A DNA stretch of 64,000 nt, taken from Triticum aestivum (lineage: Eukaryota; Streptophyta; Magnoliopsida; Poales; Poaceae). The stretch is taken from positions 58,135,012 through 58,199,011 of the forward strand of contig NC_057812.1 in NCBI RefSeq assembly GCF_018294505.1. The letters run 5' to 3'. Both the position numbers and the translations under genes were made by a program. Positions 57,391 to 64,000 of this stretch are shown here, piece after piece (within the stretch, counting starts at the first letter, position 1; every line of letters begins with the position of its first letter). The notes beneath the pieces are model-generated. The model saw nothing but the letters and a program-made list of their open reading frames with translations, did not search any database and was not told where the DNA came from.

Positions 57391-59129
57391 TGTTGGAAAT
57401 ATGCCCTAGAGGCAATAATAAAAGCATTATTATTATATTTCCTTGTTCATGATAATTGTCTTTATTCATGCTATAATTGTGTTATCTGGAAATCATAATA
57501 CATGTGTGAATAACAGACATCAACATGTCCCTAGTGAGCCTCTAGTTGACTAGCTCGTTGATCAACAGATAGTCATGATTTCCTGACTATGGACACTGGA
57601 TGTCATTGATAACGAGATCACATCATTAGGAGAATGATGTGATGGACAAGACCCAATCCTAAACATAGCACAAGATCGTATAGTTCGTTTGCTAGAGTTT
57701 TCTAATGTCAAGTATCTTTTCCTTAGACCATGAGATCGTGTAACTCCCGGATACTGTAGGAGTGCTTTGGGTATGCCAAACGTCACAACGTAACTGGGTG
57801 ACTATAAAGGTAGACTACGGGTATCTCCGAAAGTGTCTGTTGGGTGACATGGATCAAGACTGGGATTTGTCACTCCGTATGACGGAGAGGTATCACTGGG
57901 CCCACTCGGTAATGCATCATCATAATGAGCTCAGAGTGACCAAGTTTCTGGTCACGGGATCATGCATTACGGTACGAGTAAAGTGACTTGCCGGTAACGA
58001 GATTGAACGAGGTATTGGGATACCGACGATCGAATCTCGGGCAAGTAACATATCGATAGACAAAGGGAATAGCGTACGGGGTTGATAGAATCCTCGACAT
58101 CGTGGTTCATCCGATGAGATCATCGTGGAGCATGTGGGAGCCAACATGGGTATCCAGATCCCGCTGTTGGTTATTGACCGGAGAGTCGTCTCGGTCATGT
58201 CTGCTTGTCTCCCGAACCCGTAGGGTCTACACACTTAAGGTTCGGTTACGCTAGGGTTGTAGGGATATGTATATGCAGTAACCCGAATGTTGTTCGGAGT
58301 CCCGGATGAGATCCCGGATGTCACGAGGAGTTCCGGAATGGTCCGGAGGTAAAGATTTATATATGGGAAGTCCTGTTTCGGGCATCGGGACAAGTTTCGG
58401 GGTTATCGGTATTGTACCGGGACCACCGGAAGGGTCCCGGGGTCCACCGGGTGGGTCCACCTGCCCGGGGGGGCCACATGGGCTGTAAGGGGGTGAGCCT
58501 TGGCCTAATGGGCCAAGGGCACCAGCCCCACATAGGCCCATGCGCCTAGGGTTTAAGGGGGCAAGAGTCCTAGGAGGGTAAGGCACCTCCTAGGTGCCTT
58601 GGGGGGAGGGAAAACCCCCCCTTGGCCACCGCACCCCCTAGGAGATTGGATCTCCTAGGGCCAGCCACCCCCCCTTGGCACCCCTATATATAGTGGGGGA
58701 GAGGAGGGACTTCAGACCTGAACGCCCTGGCCTTTGGTTGCCTCCTTCTCCCTCCCCAACACCTCCTCCACCTCCATAGTGCTTAGCGAAGCTCTGCCGG
58801 AGTACTGCAGCTCCATCAACACCACGCCGTCGTGCTGCTGCTGGTGCCATCTCCCTCAACCTCTCCTCCCTCCCTTGCTGGATCAAGAAGGAGGAGACGT
58901 GGCTGTTCCGTACGTGTGTTGAACGCGGAGGTGCCGTCCGTTCGGCGCTGGTCATCGGTGATTTGGATCACGTCGAGTACGACTACATCATCACCGTTCT
59001 TTTCAACGCTTCCGCTCGCGATCTACAAAGGTATGTAGATGCATCTAATCACTCGTTGCTAGATGAACTCCTAGATGATCTTGGTGAAACGAGTAGGAAA
59101 ATTTTTGTTTTCTGCAACGTTCCCCAACA
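57391..59129 (+). repeat. 3' LTR of the complete Angela copy (1739 bp)
   Basis: Starts TGTTGGAAATATGCCCTAGA and ends CCCCAACA, followed by the TSD CTCGG. TATA box at 58685-58693. Could drive readthrough into the remainder of gypsy C. Confidence 0.95.
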
Positions 59130-59134
59130 CTCGG

Positions 59135-59326
59135 GGGGTCATCACAGTTAATGGAAACGCAGAGTGCACTCTCCGCACGGAGGAGCACACTGCGGCCCTC
59201 ACAGCAGAAGCGCAAAGCAGCCTCTTAAGGCAATCCACCAGTTCGGCGATTAAGGACCCGGACACCTTCAAGCGCGCCCGGAGTAATCAACAAGAAGACC
59301 GCCTGGCACGTTCCGAGCTCTCATAG
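59135..59326 (+). pseudogene. C-terminal end of gypsy C protease/Gag-Pol remnant
   Basis: After the TSD the frame resumes with GVITVNGNAECTLRTEEHT and continues to ARSELS then a stop at 59324-59326. It completes the protease region begun before 50345. No RT follows, so the coding unit of this element ends at protease. Confidence 0.65.
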
Positions 59327-60536
59327 CAATGCGGCCCCCACCCCAGTCCCAGCCAAACGGCGAAATCCGTGCCATGCGTACATAATTACGCATTGAAAAT
59401 ACCATGGGCATAGGTGGGGAGGGGGCACGACTACGGCACGCCCCAAGACGCGGCTCAACCGCACTAGGGGCTTTCTGCTTTGTTATTTTTTCTCTTTCAG
59501 GACTTTAATCTCTGGAAACCCTGTCCGGCAGTATGATTGCCGGACACATGATGCAGCAACCAACGAGGCAGAAAGCTACGTCGCACCATGGAACTTCCAG
59601 GTGGATCCCGATAACGAGTGAAATATTTGCTTTAAATACCATTCCTCAGCTTGCCCTTGGAGGGGACATGTCAAATAGTCCTACTTTTTTCTTATCGCAC
59701 TACTTGTATCATTCTGCTTTAACGCACCTTTTTGAATAAACAATGCATAGCACTAGACTATTATCGCATTCTCTATTCTTCCTTATATATATATATATGT
59801 TCATTCATGACATTCAGCACCCATACACTCTGGTACGGCCAATACGCCAGGGGCTTAAGCATACCCCATAATACGGCGTGAGAAGTCCGAACACTTTCGA
59901 CAGTGCGGCACCCCAAACTTATAGCATTATATGCATCAGCTCCGAATCATGTCTTGGGTCAATAGTTGGGTTTGCCCGGCTCCCATGTTTTGGTACCTTA
60001 CGTTCCGCTACATCGGCTAAGGTAGCACTGGGAGAACTACTGCGATTGTGCCCCAGTTCAGCTGGGCTAAGCACCTCAGTAGAGAAAGCTAAAGCTGATT
60101 GTCATGATAAGGTGAGAGATGGTCGCTGTTCGAGAGGTTTCGAGTCCCTAAAGACTTATGCCGCTTAGAGCGAGGAGTTGGCTTTGTCCGGCTTAAGGCG
60201 TGTATAGCGCCCCGAATTCGGCCTTCCGAATACTAGGGGCTTCGCCAAAATTTAAAATTGTAGAATTCTATGGCTAAGTGAGAGTGATAAAGCATTATAG
60301 TCCGATTGCCTTGTTCGTTGTGCTGGGCACCTCCCTCGAAGGACCCCAAAATGGGAAAAATAGTGCTCAGGTTTATCCCGAACACCCCAGCACTCGTGGC
60401 ATGGGGGCAGAAGCCGACGACTAGCCATCTCTCAGATTTAATAAACAGCCGAACAGAAGGTAATATTTTAAATTCAAACAAGCGTTGCATTGCGCATATG
60501 AACAAGTTTTCATAATACAGGATCACACGAGCAAGT
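59327..60536 (+). other. Non-coding stretch between gag-protease and antisense gene in gypsy C
   Basis: No supported gene. A short (TA)n run lies at 59785-59798. A C-rich piece at 59330-59460 and AT-rich sequence follow. The antisense gene would end here, so its 3' untranslated end and polyadenylation signals probably lie in 60230-60536. Confidence 0.55.
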
Positions 60537-63500
60537 TCACTCAAAAATTACATCCTTCGCACACTTGTTCGCCACAAGACATGCACCCTTCAGGACACCC
60601 TCATAATACATTTCAGGGTGGCGATGCTCCTTTCCCTGCGGCGGCCCCTCCTTCACCAGCTTCTCAGCGTCCATCTTGGCCCAGTGCACCTTTGCACGGG
60701 CAAAAGCCTGGCGGGCACCTTCGATACAGACGGACCGCTTGATGACTTCCAGCCGTGGGCAGGCATCCACAAGCCGCCTCACCAGGCCGAAGTAGCGGTT
60801 GGGAAGAGAGTCGCCAGGCCATAGCCGGACTATAAAGCCCTTCATGGCATGTCCGGCCGCCTTGTGCAGCTCGACCAGTTGCTTCAGCTGGTCGCTCATA
60901 GGCATCGGGTGTTCGGTCCCAGTATACTGAGACTAGAACAACTTCTCCGTCGAGCTTCCCTCCTTGTCCTGGTAATATTTTGCGGCATCCGACACGCTAC
61001 GGGGAAAATCTATGAATGCTCCTGGAGAGCTCCGGACTCGGGTAAGTAACAAGTATTTTACTTTCACATGCTTGCTTTGTATATTGAATGCCTTACCCGC
61101 CGCTATCTTCCTCATCGCCTCAATTTCCTGGAGGGCCTTTTGGGCTTCAGCCTTGGCATGCTTTGTGCTCTCGAGGGCCGCGGCAAGCTCGGACTCCCGC
61201 ATCTTCGAGTCAAGCTCCAAAGCCTCGTGCTTCTGCACGAGAGCCTGGAGCTCTTGCTGCACCTCGCCCACCCGTGCCTCTTGTTTTTCCCGCTCGGTGC
61301 GCTCCGTGGCCGCTTTTTTTTCGGCCTCGGACAGCGCTTTCTTCAGGGTCGTCACTTTGGTCATGGCCCCTGGGAAATTCATGATGATCATGTCATTTCG
61401 CAACCACATTTTCTTTTATATATAGACAAGGTATTACTTACCTTTGTTCTCCTCGAGCTACCTCTTGGCAAGACCAAGCTCTTTCTCGGACCTCTCGAGG
61501 TCCTGCTTCAATGCGGCGACCTCCATAGTCAGTGCGGCAGAGGTCAGCAGCAAAGCCTGCATACGCATACAGACATACTTATATTAGACTCCTGCAGATA
61601 TTATTTGATCCTCTATTCAGCTTTTCTTGTGAACACCAAACAGAGCATCAGGAGCTACTGTCTATGCGGTAATAGTTTTCCTATATTTTAAATACTTACC
61701 TCAAAGCATGTTAGAAGGCTGGCACAGGCTTCAGTCAGTCTGCTCTTGGCGGACTGAACCTTCTTGATCACCGCACTCATAATAGTGTGGTGCTCTTCGT
61801 CGATGGAAGCACCGCGAAGCGCTCCCAGCAGGTTGTCCGTTGCCTTTGGATGGACAGAGGTCACCGGCACGGGTGTCTTGCCCCTTTTGGAAGGGGGGTG
61901 CCTGCCCGAGTCCGGAACCACTGGAGGTTCCAGCGCGGTGTTCGGCTGAGAGCCGAACTTGGAACCCCCGGGAGCCTTGCTCCCTTTGCTCCTGGAGTCC
62001 AGAAGGTCGCCTTGAGGCGCCTCCGGGACTGTCTCCCCCGGCTCGGTGCCCCTTGAGACTATACCTCGGCATTGTCCGTAGGGCAAGGAGAGGAGGCGGT
62101 TGGAAGTGTATCGTTATTCATGTCCGACGAGTCCAAGGAACCATCCGACGATGATACATCGATACGGGCTTGGGGCGGACTACATAATCATATTCGGCGT
62201 TAGGAGAAGTAGTGCGACAAAGGTATGCTATGAGTTACTCTAGTATCCGAATACTTACGACTTCGCCAGGGGCTTGGACCTGAGCAGCCACTCGTCTTCG
62301 CCATCGGCGGCGGTGGTGGAGCAGTCTGGAAGGAGAGTCCTTCCCTTCTTGGACCCTTCGGCCTCCCCGGTTGGGGCGGCCTTCCTTTTCTTGTCTCCCC
62401 CGGCTGGAGGGGGAGAATCTTCATCTTCCTTCTCCTCGTTTTCACGGGAGGAGGGTGTCTTGGTGTTATCGGACGATGAATCCGATACCACTTGGCGCCG
62501 AGAACTCTTTCGGGTTCCCTTGGCCTTCTTCTTGGTCTTCTCCGGCACCTCATAAGGAGCCGAAGTCCACATCTCCGTCAGCAGAGCGTCCGCAGTGTCT
62601 TCGGGCAGAGGGGCCGGACAGTTAATCTGCTCTGATGTCTTCACCCAGTCCTGTCAAAGGCATGGGAGCTCAGACCCCGCACATGGTTAAGGTATGGGAA
62701 ATAAATACCCTACCAGGTGTACAGAACTTACCGGATTCGCAGAACGCTTTGCGCTTAGCCCGTGGTCCTCGATAAGAGAAGGAGGGACCTCGGTGCCCTT
62801 GAATAGCACCCTCCAGAAGTCCTTATGCGTTGTGTCAAAGATCTCGCTTAGGGTTTGGTGCTGGGCCAGGTCGAACTCCCATAAGTTGAAATCCCGTTGT
62901 TGACATGGGAGGATCCGGCGTAAGAGCATGACTTGGACTATGTTGACAAGCTTAAGTTTCTTGCTTGTCATGTTTCGGATACACTTCTGGAGTCCGTCCA
63001 GCTCCACCGAAGAGCCCCAAGACAGACCCTTCTCTTTCCAGGAAGTGAGCCGCGTGGGGACTCCGGATCAAAACTCGGGGACCACCACCCAGTTGGTGTC
63101 GCGCGGCTCGGTGATGTAGAACCACCCTGATTGCCACCCCTTCATGGTCTCCACGAAGGAGCCCTCGAGCCACGTAACATTGGGCATTTTGCCCACCATG
63201 GCTCCGTCCCATTCTGCTTGTTGGCCGCCTACTACCTTCGGCTTGATATTGAAGGTCTTCAGCCATAGGCCGAAGTGGGGCCAGATGCGGAGGAAAGCCT
63301 CGCACATGACGACGAATGCCGAGATGTTAAGGATGAAATTTGGGGCCAGATCATGAAAGTCCAGCCCGTAATAGAACATGAGGCCGCGGATGAATGAATG
63401 GAGGGGAAACCCCAATCCGCGGACGAAATGGGGGAGAAAAACCACCCTTTTTTCGTGAGGTTCCGGGGTAGGGACGACCTGCCACGTGGCTGGCAGCCGG

Positions 63501-63596
63501 TGTGCAATCCGCGGCAAAGTATCCAGCTCCACGTAGCTTTTTGATGTGTCCCTCCGTGACGGAGGAGACCATCCACTTGCCTCCCGCTCCGGACAT
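60537..63596 (-). pseudogene. Antisense six-exon gene of gypsy C ('putative gypsy type transposon' protein), mutated
   Basis: Exons inferred on the minus strand: 63596-62732, 62650-62259, 62179-61700, 61556-61442, 61369-61097, 61021-60537. Donors are GTAAGT at four sites and GTAAGG at 61096; all acceptors end AG. Exon 1 starts MSGAGGKWM and carries VVFLPHFVRGLGFPLHSFIR, LAPNFILNISAFVVMCEAFL and RRILPCQQRDFNLWEF, which I recall as the PF04195 'putative gypsy type transposon' family. Exon 2 is Ser/Lys/Glu-rich (nuclear-like), exon 5 a coiled coil (LSEAEKKAATERTEREKQEA), exon 6 ends CAKDVIFE. Decay: a frame change near 63508, TGA at 63068, a frame change near 62083, TAG at 61458 and TAG at 60933. 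Function unknown; it lies where pol should be, in the opposite sense. Confidence 0.7.
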
Positions 63597-63709
63597 GGTT
63601 GGAGAGAGTTGAGGAGAAGGATGCGGACTTGGGCGCTGGAGCTCGAGTGCACGAGAATGGATGAGCAAGGAGGAAGAAGGCATGGGTAGAAAAAGGTGAG
63701 ACCTTATCC

Positions 63710-63717
63710 CTTTATAA
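63710..63717 (-). promoter_or_regulatory. TATA-like box of the antisense gene
   Basis: The minus strand reads CCCTTATAAAGGG here, about 115 bases before the inferred start codon at 63596, leaving a normal distance for a start of transcription near 63680. It lies inside gypsy C, so the antisense gene appears to have its own promoter. Confidence 0.5.
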
Positions 63718-64000
63718 GGGCGGACGAAACTATGCGCCCACCACTAGCCTAGTAAAACTCGCTTATCCCCCAAGCGCCGTAATTGGTGGCGCGGTTGGGT
63801 TACCCACGCCCGTATTGATGAGAATCCCGTAATAAGGGGGACACGATCTCTGCTTTGACAAGACGTGTCAAGAAACCACCCCGCGTTATGTGCGGGGCTG
63901 GTTAAAGAAAAACGGTTCGAATAATTACTGGGCCATGGCATGATGTCATGCTGCCAAAACGTGTCAGCAGATTAGATTTGTGGAAATATTATTCTCTCTA
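63718..64000 (+). other. Gypsy C sequence upstream of the antisense gene
   Basis: No supported gene. GC-rich near 63755-63900 with TGGTGGCGCGGTTGGG, then a CCCCGCGTTATGTGCGGGGC hairpin (63880-63899, arms CCCCGC/GCGGGG). It would hold the promoter of the antisense gene and, further right off window, the 3' LTR. Confidence 0.5.

Larger units (their letters stand above)
50346..59129 (+). mobile_element. Complete young Angela-type copia retrotransposon (8784 bp)
   Basis: 5' LTR 50346-52085, PBS 52087-52099, leader, one uninterrupted Gag-Pol (53381-57358), purine tract 57381-57390, 3' LTR 57391-59129. TSD CTCGG on both sides (50341-50345 and 59130-59134). The two LTRs differ at about 14 positions by eye (under 1%), so insertion is recent. 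All parts needed for autonomous movement are visible. Confidence 0.97.
32550..64000 (+). mobile_element. Non-autonomous Ty3/gypsy element C (Fatima-like), 3' end off window
   Basis: Plus-strand element with a 5' LTR (32550-33021 plus one base at 47189), gag-protease (47237-50345 and 59135-59326), and an antisense gene (60537-63596) where pol would be. It is interrupted by the Angela array (33022-47183) and by the complete Angela copy (50346-59129), each with its own TSD. Total native length in the window is about 8.5 kb. No RT, RNase H or integrase is present. Layout with an antisense ORF recalls the Tat/Grande/Ogre lineage. Confidence 0.8.

Noticed and set aside
61068..61691. A 207-codon plus-strand ORF
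   Set aside because: It lies opposite the coiled-coil exon of the antisense gene and crosses its splice sites; a shadow of that coding strand.
63880..63899. GC-rich hairpin that looks like a bacterial terminator
   Set aside because: The context is a plant retrotransposon; no T-run or bacterial gene nearby.
1..64000. CRISPR arrays, rRNA or tRNA genes, bacterial operons
   Set aside because: None seen. The regular repeats are transposon subterminal or tandem repeats, and all tRNA-like matches are primer-binding sites.

Overview
The window is a nested block of transposable elements typical of a large Triticeae genome (wheat, Aegilops or barley relatives). The evidence is three kinds of Ty1/copia elements of the Angela/WIS/BARE type (LTRs opening TG..GGAAATATGCCCTAGAGG), Ty3/gypsy LTRs opening TGATACGTCTCC or TGAGGGAGTCCTGG, CACTA transposons, Stowaway MITEs and Helitron ends, with no convincing intact host gene. 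Family names are given from memory of Triticeae repeats and are provisional; coordinates, target-site duplications (TSDs), ORFs and splice-like sites were read directly. There is one run of N (27751-28061).

Layout. 1-6619: copia element on the minus strand (its 3' end lies before base 1). It sits in a fragment of another LTR (6620-7194), which sits in gypsy element A (minus, 7195-9505), which sits in the 3' LTR of gypsy element B (minus). Element B runs from 9506 to 24045 and is split by three insertions: a complete non-autonomous CACTA (13111-20523, TSD GGT), a small Helitron-like insert (22269-23283) carrying a Stowaway MITE, and the start of a second CACTA (24046 onward). Element B has gag, protease and an extra downstream ORF, but no reverse transcriptase is visible.

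24046-32549: second CACTA, with a long subterminal repeat field, a duplicated internal unit, a solo gypsy LTR (26149-26627), the sequence gap, and a probable minus-strand Helitron (28220-30909) holding a broken phosphomannomutase/phosphoglucomutase-like gene fragment.

32550-64000: gypsy element C (plus, TGAGGGAGTCC LTR). It is interrupted just inside its 5' LTR end by a composite array of Angela-type copia sequences (33022-47183, outer TSD CCGAC) and again in its protease by a young, complete Angela-type element (50346-59129, TSD CTCGG) that still encodes an uninterrupted 1325-residue Gag-Pol. Element C encodes a decayed Gag-protease in sense. In place of pol it carries a six-exon gene on the opposite strand (60537-63596) with consensus splice sites and a TATA-like box.

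How it works together: only the 50346-59129 copia looks coding-competent. The other retroelements are decayed or non-autonomous and would have depended on proteins from relatives elsewhere. Insertion order can be read from nesting: gypsy B, then CACTA 2, then gypsy C, then the Angela copies. I found no new defence, toxin or metabolic system. The most interesting items are the antisense spliced gene in element C, the recombined Angela array, and two cases of host-gene fragments carried by DNA transposons.
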